Source of the DNA: Elephas maximus indicus
Lineage: Eukaryota > Chordata > Mammalia > Proboscidea > Elephantidae
Length of the DNA stretch: 64,000 nt
Direction of reading: 5' to 3'
NCBI RefSeq assembly: GCF_024166365.1
Contig: NC_064825.1
Span: forward strand, 106,902,480 to 106,966,479
Numbering within the stretch: position 1 is the first letter of the stretch; every line of letters begins with the position of its first letter. Positions 12,201 through 22,375 of the stretch are shown here, piece after piece. Position numbers and translations under genes: made by a program. A model generated the notes under the pieces. That model worked only from the letters and a program-made list of their open reading frames with translations. It was not told the origin of the DNA and ran no database searches.

Positions 12201-12289
12201 GTATACTAAAAATCTACCAGATGATATTACATAAAAGCTATTGATGATGCTGATGTCTCTATCCAGAACAGGTTTCCTGGTAGACCTAG
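12201..12289 (+). promoter_or_regulatory. Conserved OR leader with candidate 3' splice acceptor, unit I B gene
   Basis: About 90 bases before the CDS are conserved in front of all four complete OR starts here. They include 'ctaccagatgat' and 'tgctgatgtctctatccag'. A pyrimidine-biased run ends in AG at 12,265-12,266. OR genes usually have non-coding 5' exons spliced to one coding exon, so I infer an acceptor. An in-frame stop (tag, 12,287-12,289) sits directly before the GTG, so the CDS cannot extend upstream. Confidence 0.4.
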
Positions 12290-13210
12290 GTGGACAAACG
12301 AAATCTAACAGTGCTGAATGAGTTCATTCTGATGGGAATCACAGACCGTCCTGAGCTGCAGGAGCCATTGTTTGGGCTGTTCCTCATCATCTACATGATC
12401 TCAGTGGTGGGCAACTTGGGCATCATCATCCTCACCAAGATGGACTCCAAGCTACAAACACCCATGTACTTTTTTCTCAGACACCTGGCTATCACTGATC
12501 TTGGTTACTCAACAACCGTGGGACCCAAAATATTGGCAAATTTTGTTGTGGATGAAAATACAATCTCCTACTATTTTTGTGCTACGCAGCTAGCTTTCTT
12601 TGTTATGTTCATAGCTAGTGAATTTTTTATTCTGTCAGCAATATCCTACGACTGCTATGTGGCTATCTGTAACCCTCTGTGCTACACAGTCATCATGTCA
12701 CGAAGGATGTGTTGGGTGCTGGTGACAATGTCCTATCTTTATAACACATTTGTTTCTCTCCTGGTCACCATAAAGATTTTTAATTTATCCTTCTGTGGCA
12801 AAAGTGTCATCAGGCATTTCTACTGTGATACTCTCCCCTTATTATCTTTGCTCTGCTCAGACACACATGAAATCAAATTGGTCATTCTCATCTTACCTGT
12901 TTTGGATCTGATATCATCCCTTCTAATAGTTCTTATTTCTTACACACTCATAATTGTATCCATTATCAAACTGAGCTCAGCTGAGGGCAGGCACAAGGCC
13001 TTCTCCACCTGTGGATCCCACCTGACTGTGGTGGTAGTGTTCTATGGGACTTTAATCTTTATGTATCTGCAGCCCAAGTCCAGTCATTCCTTTGACACTG
13101 ATAAAGTGGCTTCCATATTTTACACCCTGTTAATCCCCATGTTGAATCCCTTGATCTACAGTTTGAGGAATAGAGACGTAAAATGTGCCTTACATAGGGC
13201 TTTAGGATGA
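12290..13210 (+). CDS. Olfactory receptor, B type of unit I (OR8K-like), start codon GTG
   Basis: A 306-codon single-exon odorant receptor: NLT glycosylation site near residue 5, TM1 [10 protein letters not shown]2 [19 protein letters not shown]3 FCATQLAFF, ECL2 SFCGKSVIRHFYCD, TM6 [10 protein letters not shown] and TM7 [12 protein letters not shown]. It is uninterrupted, but three things are odd. The initiator is GTG where the other copies have ATG (gtggacaaacg against atggacaaacac). The next in-frame ATG, at 12,332 (residue 15), would remove the glycosylation site. The DRY motif at residues 121-123 reads DCY. A stop arrives 11 codons earlier than in the unit III B gene (GGA TGA against GGA CAG). 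It may be a start-loss pseudogene or a weakly translated receptor. Family assignment is firm, functionality is not. Confidence 0.85.
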   Translation: MDKRNLTVLNEFILMGITDRPELQEPLFGLFLIIYMISVVGNLGIIILTKMDSKLQTPMYFFLRHLAITDLGYSTTVGPKILANFVVDENTISYYFCATQLAFFVMFIASEFFILSAISYDCYVAICNPLCYTVIMSRRMCWVLVTMSYLYNTFVSLLVTIKIFNLSFCGKSVIRHFYCDTLPLLSLLCSDTHEIKLVILILPVLDLISSLLIVLISYTLIIVSIIKLSSAEGRHKAFSTCGSHLTVVVVFYGTLIFMYLQPKSSHSFDTDKVASIFYTLLIPMLNPLIYSLRNRDVKCALHRALG

Positions 13211-14900
13211 TTATACAATATATTTTCTCAAAGTTCACTGTAATATATGATTCATATAAATTACATTATGGCCTTTAAACTTTTTCTTTGTGCCTCCAGA
13301 GGGGATAGCAAGCTCAAAAGCACAGATAACGTGTATTTCTATACTGCCTTCTGCCAGTCACTCTACTAAGGCTGTAAGTAGATTAATAAATGAAACAGTA
13401 CAAAGTGTTGCCTTCCTAGAGCAGGAGTGATACATTATAAGCATAATAATTAAGAAAGTTGATAGTATATTAGAATGTGCTGGGGGTGTTAGATTAAAAA
13501 AAAGAAGAAATTGAATATTTTTAGTGGGATACTGAAACTCTAGTAGATACACAATGATTTCCAAGTACCGGTGTTTTCCTTATTTAGTAGGAAAAAAAAT
13601 GTAGAAAGTGTCTGTGTGTGTATGTGCACACTCCCACACCCCTTCTGTTTTATTGCTCACACTCTGCCCTGTGTGGGTAACTCTGATTAAAAGAGGGCTC
13701 AGTGTGGTGGGTTGATTTGAAGTACTCGGTCATCTGAATTTGATCAAATGTCCACTTTCTAAATGTTGAAATCCCTCTCTTTCATCTTCAGTGCCATTAC
13801 TTTATATTTGAGCCCTTAGAGTCTGTATATTTTGTTATTATTTTTATTATTACTATATTGTCATATTAATATAAACAGTAACAAAATAAACATATTCAGC
13901 AGGCTCAGCTCGATATCTGGTTTTGTCTAAGTTAGCCCATTTTGCCTGTATCAATGGGTATACCTGTTAAGATAAATCTATTGAGGTCAGCCACAGATGT
14001 TTCCAGGTGTTTTCATTTTTTCTGTCCCGGGTTGATAAAAAATTGATGGTACTTCCTAATTCCATGCTTTTGTCTCACAGCTTGTTATCCTTATCTCTCT
14101 AGAAAGCAATAATTACTCTTGTTTAGAAGTCATTTTCTAATTGTTTATGTGCCCTTGCATAAGAGGTCTATCGTGGGATGAGAGGCTTGTTGCCTTGTTT
14201 TTGTTTGGCTGGATTTTCTTAAACTTGATGAACTTGAGTGTGCACTTTAGTTTGATCAGTATCTGTGGTTTGAATTCATCATTCCGATTACTCTGCTTGG
14301 AAGAAGCGTAAGGAGGTAGCCCATGGTTGGGCTATGGTGTGTTTCTAGTGAGAGAGGTGTGATATGTAGCATTTTGTATATTTGCCATGAATTCTAGACA
14401 TAGTTCCTCCATATTCCCTCCTAATTCCCCATGCATATTCTCTTATTATTTTAATATTCAAAAAACTTGTAATGAGAAAAAAATTAAATTTTAGATATGC
14501 TAAGGTCATCTTTTAAAAATAATCCAATCTGCATTTTAGATTAGGACCCTATGAGGTGGGTTATGATATATTTCCATGTATGTAGAGACTAGGAAACACA
14601 TGAGAAAAATATCATTTAGAAAGAGCGTATCAAAATGGAAATTACAAACACTCCTCATTCCCAATCATTTCAAGTGGCTGGATTGGGAAAATTCTGTTTA
14701 GCATTTAGGGAAAAAGAATGAGCCAATTTTGCACAAACTCCTCTGCAACACTGAAGAGAGGGGTATTTTGCATTTCCTGTGTGAGGGTAGCTTCAGCCTG
14801 CTATCAAAGGCAGACAAAGGCATTAAAAGAAAACAACAAAGCACATACGTGAAAAATCTAAAGAAAAAATTAAGAAATTGACTTTGGCAATGTGTAAAGA
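13211..14900. other. B-gene downstream spacer, unit I
   Basis: No gene. Collinear with 58,454-60,160 after the unit III B gene. Segments correspond to the sequence after the A genes (1,470-1,900 and 46,200-46,560). At 13,968-14,020 lies 'ttaagataaatctattgagg', in the same orientation as the right arm of the palindrome at 46,526. The whole stretch is missing from unit II. Confidence 0.55.
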
Positions 14901-16709
14901 GAATAGTACACCAAATTAAGTGTGCCCCAGAAATGCATGGTTAGTTTTACATTAAAAAATCAATTAATGACATTCACCGTAATTCAAACAAAAATGGCAA
15001 AAAATGCCATATAGATAGATGTAGAGAAGCACTTTAAAAGTACCAATAATTGTGATAAAACTTCAATGAAATTAGTGTTAAAATGGAACTTTCTCAAACT
15101 GAAAGAGGGCGCCCATAAACAGCCTACAGTTATCATCACACATGGTGTGAATGTTTAAATACATTCTCAGTAAGACCAGACACAAAACAAGTTAATCTAC
15201 TCTCACCAAATCTAGTCCACATTTTGGTGGCTGTTCTAGGCAACAGAAGAAGGCAATAAAAAATTAAATCAATAGATAAATAGCATCCAGATTGGAAAAG
15301 ACAGAGGAAACCTTTATTTATTGGTAGGTGACATGGTTTTTTATGTAAAAAAATCTAATACAGCCTACAATACAGTCATAGAACTAAAAAAATAACTTAG
15401 CATTTGTTGGTGAATTGACTCTCAGCTTATAAGTATATTAAAAAAAAAAAGTCTTTTGGATTTTAAGTAGGCCTTCATTGATTCTATAGATACATTTGGA
15501 GATTTTATAGATATAACACCAAAAACAAAATCCATAAAAGGTTTGACCACTTGAAATATTAAAACTTCTGCTTTTCACAAGATGCTTGTATAAAAAGAAG
15601 TTATATTCTGGAATATAATATTTTCATAAAATATATCTCATAAATGGCCTGTGTCCATAATATGTGCCCCCCTCCCCCTGGCGCATTGGTGTCAATTAGA
15701 TTCTGACTCATAGTGACCCTATAGGAAAAAGTAGAACTGCCCCACAGGGTTTCTAAGGAGCAGCTGGTGGACTCAAACTACCAAATGTTTGTTTGGTTAG
15801 CCGCACAGCTCTTTATCACTTTCCCACCAGGTCTCCAAAATATACACAGTGATAAGCCCCAAAGCTCAATAATAATAATATAATTTTAAAAAAGTCCACA
15901 AAAATGATTGTAAAAACACTCACTTATTCATAGTGCTATTCTACTTGCAAATAAGCTCATTAAGAATGTTCAGTTCATTTTTATCAAAGAATTTCAATCT
16001 AAAACATTAATAACATAACTCTATCCTTTAGAATATTAGGTGTTTGGTAAGTATGTGGGGGAAATGGAATGTTCATAAACAGCTAATGGAAAATTAAAAT
16101 AATGAAAATACTTGAAAAAATAATTCATTTTAAGCATCAGGGTCTTAAAAAGCTGAACACAGTTTTACCTTAAAATTTAACCAATTTACTCATATCTACC
16201 CAAGTGAAAAGACAGCATCTATCCTTGTAAATACATGTAACAAATGTCCATAACAACTTTATTTGTAATGCTCAAAAACTAGAATCAACCCAAATGTTCA
16301 TCTACTTGGAAATGGGTGAATAAATTGTGGTATTTTCAACAAGTTAATACCACTTAGTAATAAAAACTACTGAATTACTAGTACGTACAAATATATGGAT
16401 GACAAATACAAATTGATACATTGGACTTGGTCAAAACTAAAACAACTCACACTTAGACATTTATCCCACAGATGTGAAAAATTATGTTCATATGAAAATC
16501 CTTACACAAATGTTCAAAGAAACATTATTTATAATAGCTAAAAACTAGTAACAACCCATAATGTCCTTCTATGGGTGAATAGATACTTAAACTGTACTAA
16601 ATCCATACATGAAATAATACTCGACAGTAAAAAAGAACAAAGTATTGATGAACACAACAGTGTGGATGGACCTCGATAGACTCATGGGAAGTGAAAGCCG
16701 TCATTCGCC
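14900..16709 (+). mobile_element. Old L1 (L1M-type) ORF2 remnant
   Basis: Worn L1 ORF2 sequence. Around 15,070-15,360 it parallels the reverse transcriptase stretch 'ctctcacc...ggcatccaaattgg...gatgacat'. Around 15,540-15,660 and 16,190-16,690 it parallels the ORF2 C-terminal part ('cttcaaaagat', 'caacccaaatgttcatc'). Too decayed to give an ORF. Split by the SINE at 15,675. Collinear with 35,465-38,430 and 60,160-61,950. Confidence 0.65.
15675..15840 (-). repeat. AfroSINE, reverse, inside old L1
   Basis: Reads 'gattctgactcatagtgacc', then 'gtagaactgccccacagggt', then a head ending in 'ccaccaggtctcc'. Also present at 60,905 in unit III. The matching unit II site (about 36,620) has no SINE. 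Confidence 0.85.
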
Positions 16710-16985
16710 AAAGGTTGTTGTTGTTACCTGCCATTGAGTGACCTCAACCATGGCGACCTTATGAAAAACAGAAGAAAACGCTGCTTGGCCCTGTCCTAGC
16801 CTCACAATCATCAGCATGTTCAATTGCATTGTTGCAGCCACTGCGTCAGTTCATCTCACAGAGAGATTTTTTCGTCCTTGTTGGCCCACTACTTCACCAA
16901 ATATCATGTCCTCATGCAGAAACTGGTCTTTCCTGATAACATGTATGAAGCAAGAAAGCCAGATGATGTCTTGTTGAAGGCAACA
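16710..16985 (-). mobile_element. RTE LINE 3' end fragment, reverse
   Basis: Starts 'gttgttgttacctgccattg', then 'gaccttatgaaaaacagaag' and 'catgtcctcatgcagaaac'. This is the reversed wording of an RTE 3' end, a subtype slightly different from the one at 7,415. Shared with 38,440 and 61,957. It directly abuts the SINE that follows. Confidence 0.65.
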
Positions 16986-17009
16986 AAATATGTACCCTTC
17001 AAGAATTTT

Positions 17010-17186
17010 TGTTTTGTTAAGTGTCATCCAGTCCGTTGAAAATCATAGTGACCTATAGGACAGAGTAGAACTGTCCCATAGGATTGCCTTGACTGTAATC
17101 TTTAGGGGTGCAGGTGTCCAGGTGTTTTCCCCCCGGAAAGGCTACTGGTTCAAACAGCCAGCTTTTCAGTTAGCAGTGAGATATAC
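17010..17186 (-). repeat. AfroSINE, long variant, reverse
   Basis: Reads 'gacctataggacagagtaga', 'ctgtaatctttaggggtgca' and 'ggttcaaacagccagc', then stops at a TA-rich run. Shared with 38,750 and 62,255. Confidence 0.75.
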
Positions 17187-17221
17187 ATATATATACCCAG
17201 TGCCATATATATATATATACA

Positions 17222-17392
17222 TATAACCTAACAAAGTCCAGTGCTGTCGAGTCAATCCTGACTCATAATGACCCTATAGGGCAGAGTAGAACGGCCCCAC
17301 AGCGTTTCCAAGGAGCACCTGGTGGATTTGAACTGCTGATCTTTTGGTTAACAGTCAGACTCTTAACCACTATGCCACATACATACCATTAT
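17222..17392 (-). repeat. AfroSINE, reverse
   Basis: Reads 'ccagtgctgtcgagtcaatc', then 'gggcagagtagaacggcccc', then 'cttaaccactatgccac'. It lies within a TA-rich stretch (17,180-17,222). Shared with unit III (62,455) but absent from unit II near 38,930. Confidence 0.88.
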
Positions 17393-18970
17393 ATAGGAGA
17401 AATAAGCAAAAAAAAAAAAAAGTGACAAATGGATACATTAGAAATATTTACAATAACAAAATGGAGCTGAAATATTTATAGCACAGTAAATATATATATA
17501 TATATATTTTTAAATATATATTCATAGTGAAACATTACACACAGAAGAGCACACTTTCCGAGGGTGTGTTGATATGGTAGAGCATTATATGAACCACAGC
17601 AGAACATGTATCAAGGTGAGAAAAAAGTTTTGGAATGAGGTTTGAACAGAATGAAAAAACATAAAATATTGAAATATGATGGAAAATAAAACAAACAAGC
17701 AAATACATGAACACATGATGCCAATTGACTTTGAAATGAGAAGCAAGGAAAACATTTCTGTTCCTGAGGTCAAAAAGAAAAAAAAAAAATACCTTGAAAA
17801 TAGCAATAACAGCAACAATAACAAAAATAACAGTAAACTAGGAAGCAATACTTCACACATGCACAATGCATTACTTTTATCTCATTTAAGTCTTTTAAAT
17901 AACGCAATAAGAAAACGTTTAAGCATTTCATCTTGTCATCCATTTGAAGAGACCACTGTAGAAATGGGAATATTGACAGTTCTGTTTTACAGATACAATA
18001 TTTTAATCCGGATCCCCGTGTGGTAAAAATGGAAAGTTAACAAAGAGTAAAACGCAAGACTACATGAAATAGATGAACATAGACCTGCATACGCACTATA
18101 TGAATAAATATTTGTTCACCGGTGAATACAAAATATCCTGGACAATTAACCAACCACCCTCAGGTATTTTGTTAAGCTTTCAAATGCTTCACGAACAATC
18201 TTTGGCATTTCCTCAGGGAGGGTTTCCAAGGGTGAAAAAAAAATCCATAAATTCTTCGCACTCTGCCCTGTTAAGAAACACTTGAGAGAGTCAAGACAGA
18301 GGCTTCATTGCAGGTAAAAAGCTAGACTATTTCCATATTTTACCGATACCCAAAATGTTTCAGTGACACTTGCAGGGTCCCATCTTTATTCAATGGCAAA
18401 GTCATTGCAAAATAATAATATTTCTGAGTCCGTTCTGTGAGCATTCTACTTTTCAATAGTGCCTGAGACTAGGATCTCCCTCCCTTTTTTTTCACATTAT
18501 TATTATTTTTTCAAATATTCACACTTTGTTTCAGAGGCTAAATGCTCCTAAGCATCTTTGAACACCATCTTTATGTCTAAATAATATGAAAGTAAAGGAA
18601 GTATATGCGGTATTAAAAATTCTGTAGCAGAATTATGAAGCTACAGTATTCACTCTCCAGTGTTGATGTCCTTTCAAATCGGTAGTTACAAGCTGGCTCT
18701 AGGCCCTTCTTATGTCCCTCTTAAGTGTAATTGAGTATAGGACCATGTTTTCAAGTAAGGCATATTAAATGTTTCCACACATTTGGTGAATTTGCACTTT
18801 GAAACTTTTATAATGAAATTAATATTTGTATAATAATTTTGTAAATGTCATTATGTAATTGTCATTATATAAATGAAAAAAGAATGTTTAGTAATCATCC
18901 ATATGCCTACCAATTAAAATTTTTAACTTTTTTATTTTTGCTTCATATATCTATAAGGATGGAAAAAAAA
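17393..18970. other. Spacer at end of unit I, no recognised gene
   Basis: AT-rich, with a (TA)n run near 17,490-17,506 and an A-rich run at 17,783. No gene is seen. Collinear with 38,950-41,030 (unit II) and 62,620-63,835 (unit III), and possibly includes a very worn MIR near 17,860-18,000. The SINE found at 40,680 and 63,838 has no recognisable copy here. Confidence 0.45.
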
Positions 18971-18974
18971 AAAA

Positions 18975-19124
18975 GTTGCCATCAAGTTGATTCCGATTCA
19001 TAGAGACGCTAGAGGACAGAATAGAACTGCTCCATAGGTTTTAAAAGGAGAGGCTCATGGATTCGAAAACCCCGTTTTTTGATTATCGGCCAAGCACTTA
19101 ACCACTGCTCCACCAGGAATCCCA
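18975..19124 (-). repeat. AfroSINE, reverse
   Basis: Reads 'gttgccatcaagttgattcc', 'gaatagaactgctccatagg', and a head ending 'actgctccaccaggaatccc'. The same insertion lies before the unit III A gene at 43,680. Confidence 0.85.
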
Positions 19125-19260
19125 TCTATGTACATGTAGATGTATATGTATTGTGTATATGTATATATGCATGTATATGTATGATGATGTCTACATCTAC
19201 ATATTCACGTACACTTACACCTGTGTCTTTATCTGTGTCTGTCTCTATCTCAGTTTACCA

Positions 19261-19472
19261 CAGGGTTTCTCAACTTCTGACACATCGACATTCTGGACAA
19301 GAAAGTTTGTCATTGTGTGGGAGTTACCCTGTATATAGAAGAATGTTTAGTAACATCCCAGGCTTCCATTAGATACGAGTAGAACCTTTCTCCTAGTTGT
19401 GACATCCAAAATGTCCCAGGCATTGACAAATGTTCTTTGGGAGCAAATTTTACCCAACTGATAGCAAGTTCG
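19261..19472. mobile_element. MER20 (hAT-Charlie non-autonomous DNA transposon)
   Basis: Starts 'cagggtttctcaact', contains 'gaatgtttagtaacatccc' and 'aatgtcccaggcattgacaa', and ends near 'ttttacccaactgata', matching what I remember of MER20. The equivalent element is at 44,098-44,310 before the unit III A gene. No copy precedes the B genes. A non-coding relic. Confidence 0.8.
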
Positions 19473-19598
19473 ATTTTTCTTTCTTTCCCTCTCTCTCTAT
19501 CTTCATGTGCCTACACTTTATTTGTGGGAGGTGAGTTCAATGTCTAATAAGTATATTGGAAAGTTTGGATTTATCTTATCCATTTAGCATATTGCATT

Positions 19599-19688
19599 TG
19601 TATACTAAAAATCTACCAGATGATGCTACATAAAACCTATTGACTATGCTGATGTCTCTATGCGCAATAGTTTTCCTGATAGACCAAG
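19599..19688 (+). promoter_or_regulatory. Conserved OR leader, unit II A gene, altered acceptor
   Basis: Same leader as before the other OR genes ('aatctaccagatgatgctac'). The position holding 'tatccag' elsewhere reads 'tatgcgc', so the usual candidate acceptor AG is gone. Another AG four bases downstream (19,669-19,670, 'aatag') could serve. The start context aagATGG (A at -3, G at +4) is the best of the cluster. Confidence 0.4.
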
Positions 19689-20636
19689 ATGGACAAACAC
19701 AATCTAACAGTGCTGAATGAATTCATTCTGACGGGAATCACAGACCACCCAGAGCTGCAGGCTCCATTGTTCGGGCTGTTCCTCATCATCTACATGATCT
19801 CAGTGGTGGGCAATTTGGGCATCATCATCCTCACCAAGATGGACTCTACTCTACAAACACCCATGTACTTTTTTCTCAGACACCTGGCTATCGCTGATCT
19901 TGGTTATTCAACAACTGTGGGACCTAAAATGCTAGTCAATTTTTTTGTGGATGAAAATACAATCTCCTATTATTTTTGTGCTACACAGCTAGCTTTCTTT
20001 GCCTTGTTCATAAATGGTGAACTATTTATTCTGTCAGCAATGTCCTACGACCACTATGTGGCCATCTGTAACCCTCTTCTCTACACAGTCATCATGTCAC
20101 AAAGGTTGTGTCAGGTGCTGGTGGCAATCCTCTATATTTATTGCATGTTTGTTTCTCTTCTTGTCACCATAAAGATTTTTAACTTATCCTTCTGTGGATA
20201 CAATGTGATCAGTCATTTCTACTGTGACATTAACCCCTTATTATATTTGCTGTGCTCAAGCACACATGAAATTCAATTGGTCATTCTCATCTTAGCATCT
20301 ATTAATTTGATTATATCCCTTTTAATAGTTCTTGTTTCTTACATGCTCATTTTTGTACCCATTCTCAGGATGAACTCAGCTGTGGGCAGGCACAAGGCCT
20401 TCTCCACTTGTGGATCCCACCTGACAATCTTGATAGTGTTCTATGGGACTTTAATCTTTATATACATGCAGCCCAAGTCCAGTCATTCCTTTCCGGCTGA
20501 TAAAGTGGCTTCCATATTTTACACCCTGGTGATTCCCATGTTGAATCCCTTGATTTATAGCTTGAGGAACAAAGATGTAAAATCTGCCCTACACAGGGCA
20601 TGGAAAAAAATATGCAACATCTTTTCTATAGTTTGA
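19689..20636 (+). CDS. Olfactory receptor, A type of unit II (OR8K-like), intact ORF
   Basis: A 315-codon class II odorant receptor with an ATG start and no interruption. It has NLT near residue 5, TM1 [12 protein letters not shown]2 [19 protein letters not shown]3 cysteine in YYFCATQL (about residue 97), ECL2 [16 protein letters not shown]6 [12 protein letters not shown]7 [12 protein letters not shown], and tail ICNIFSIV. The length is usual for the family. DRY at 121-123 reads DHY (cac), a change expected to weaken G-protein coupling, although some receptors tolerate variation. It closely resembles human OR8K3-type sequences as I remember them, so an OR8K label is likely. This is the only A-type gene of the three units that is still open. 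Expression would be in olfactory sensory neurons, inferred from the family. Confidence 0.95.
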   Translation: MDKHNLTVLNEFILTGITDHPELQAPLFGLFLIIYMISVVGNLGIIILTKMDSTLQTPMYFFLRHLAIADLGYSTTVGPKMLVNFFVDENTISYYFCATQLAFFALFINGELFILSAMSYDHYVAICNPLLYTVIMSQRLCQVLVAILYIYCMFVSLLVTIKIFNLSFCGYNVISHFYCDINPLLYLLCSSTHEIQLVILILASINLIISLLIVLVSYMLIFVPILRMNSAVGRHKAFSTCGSHLTILIVFYGTLIFIYMQPKSSHSFPADKVASIFYTLVIPMLNPLIYSLRNKDVKSALHRAWKKICNIFSIV

Positions 20637-20707
20637 TGCGTCCTATGGTTCCTATGAAATACATGATGGGTTTCAAAACTTGTCTGTGTGCATCCATAAA
20701 GTATAAG

Positions 20708-20875
20708 CCAAAAAACCAAACCTGGTGCCGTCTAGTCTATTCTGACTCATAAAGACCCTATAGGACAGAGTAGAACCACCCCATAGAGTTTCCAAGGAGT
20801 GCTTGGTGGCTTCGAACTGCCAACCCTTTGGTTAGCAGCCATAGCACTTAACCACTACACCACCAGAGTTTCCCC
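20708..20875 (-). repeat. AfroSINE, unit II only
   Basis: Well preserved: 'accaaacctggtgccgtcta', 'aggacagagtagaaccaccc', and a head ending 'ctacaccaccagagtttcc'. The matching places after the other A genes (about 795 and 45,540) lack it, so it was inserted after the units separated. Confidence 0.9.
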
Positions 20876-21043
20876 AGCTAGCACAAATATATTCCACATA
20901 TATTTGTAAATATCCTGTGTGTCAGTCACTCTTCTAAATGCACTGATGCACAAAAGTGTAAAATCTTTTCCCTTCCTTGAAGTGAAAAGATGGATCACAA
21001 ATACAATAGTTAAGTAAATTTTATGGTAGATAAGAATGTGTTG

Positions 21044-21097
21044 GGGCCCTGGTGGCACAGTGATTAAAGTGCTTGGCTGATTACTGAAAGGTCAGCC
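21044..21097 (+). repeat. AfroSINE head fragment
   Basis: Only the tRNA-like head remains ('ggccctggtggcacagtgat'). It corresponds to the SINEs at 968 and 45,709 and directly abuts the LTR remnant that follows. Confidence 0.75.
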
Positions 21098-21606
21098 TCG
21101 AGCAGCTTGCTTGGCACCCCCCTTAGCTTTACATTAGAATTCTGCTTTCTTTGCTTGATATTCCCTATAACTTTACATTAAAATCCTGGTTCCCCTCTTT
21201 TTTAGATGCTGACCAAACTAGAGGAAATTGGCAGAAACTGGCTTAGATGCCATGTGGACATTAAGGATAACCTTTTAAACCTCATACATAGTAAATTCTC
21301 CATCTCTGGGTAGAGTTTAACCACCATATTCTGAACACACTATGCATGAAGTTACATTTACACCACATTGCACCTAAGTACTATGATTAATAGTGTTGCT
21401 GTTGTAACTTGTATGGGCTTCCTACTTGTAAACCCCATAAAGGTATCTTTTTGCCTCTTTCTCACTGAGCAGTCTTGGCAACATCAACCCCAACTGCTTC
21501 TTCCCTTGCACAATGAAATAAACTTGCCTTTCTATGCTCCTGCTTCAGTCTCTGGCTTATTGGATGAGACAAGTCATGCCAAGTGGTCCACAGCAACACT
21601 GAGCAC
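21098..21606 (+). mobile_element. Fossil ERV class I, LTR remnant, unit II
   Basis: Matches the LTR-like parts at 2,492-3,053 and 47,273-47,840, including 'gagtttaaccaccatattct' and a polyadenylation signal near 21,515. Only LTR-type sequence is recognised here. Old and broken, and shared by descent with the other two copies. Confidence 0.65.
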
Positions 21607-21629
21607 ATCCAGGTAATGATATCTCGTAC

Positions 21630-21860
21630 TTCTTGACTGGTGTATCATTGTCATTCTTCAAGATTTAATTAATTTTCACAACAGCTCTGTGAGGCAGGTT
21701 CTATTAATATTTAGCTATTTTTGATGATAAAAGGGAGGTTCAGAAAGTGTAAATAAATTACCCAAGTTCAACTCACAAATGGTAAATAAATAGTCCAAGT
21801 TCATTGTGGTCTTAAGCATTAGAATCAAGTTTCAAACATGGTCTTGCTCCAAGCTCCAGT
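21630..21860 (+). repeat. MIR SINE remnant
   Basis: Fullest MIR copy of the array: 'attttcacaacagctctgtg', 'aggcaggttctattaatatt', 'acccaagttcaactcacaaa'. Equivalent to the remnants at 4,965 and 51,185. Confidence 0.7.
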
Positions 21861-22199
21861 TTCAGAACAGCCAGTGTAAATAACTTCTTAATGTCAATTT
21901 TCTGCTTTAATGATGTCATCCCTGAGGTGACGGAGCATATCAAATTAAAAGAAGAGAAATAGCAGTGAGGTTCAAAAAGTAGTGAATGCCTAGCACAATG
22001 TCTGGGAGAGAAAATCAATTCCATAGAGACAATGAATTAGTACACTCATACAGCAAGCTAACTGATTCCTTTGGATGCATGATTTGTTTGAACTACGTAA
22101 TGGGACACCATCACAATGTGGATGCATTACATAGTCTGAGCAGGTTTATAATAAAGGCCCAGGGGCAGGTATCGGGAATTATCATAAAGTAGTAAAGAA

Positions 22200-22375
22200 C
22201 AGGTGCCACGGTGACACAGTCGTTACAGCTCATCTGGTAATCCAAGGGTCAGCCATTGGAACCCGCCAGCATCTCTTTGGAAACCCTAGGGGGCAGTTCT
22301 AATCTGTCCTGTAAGGTCACTAGGAATCAGAATCACCTGGACTGCATGGGTTTGTTTTTTTGGTTTAGTAAGGAA
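22200..22375 (+). repeat. AfroSINE
   Basis: Head 'cggtgacacagtcgttacag', middle 'aaaccctagggggcagttct', tail ending in 'gggtttgtttttttggttt'. Orthologous to the SINEs at 5,468 and 51,712. Confidence 0.82.

Noticed and set aside
13384-13389. AATAAA as polyadenylation signal of the unit I B gene
   Set aside because: The unit III copy reads aacaaa at this place, and such hexamers are frequent in AT-rich DNA; not supported without RNA.
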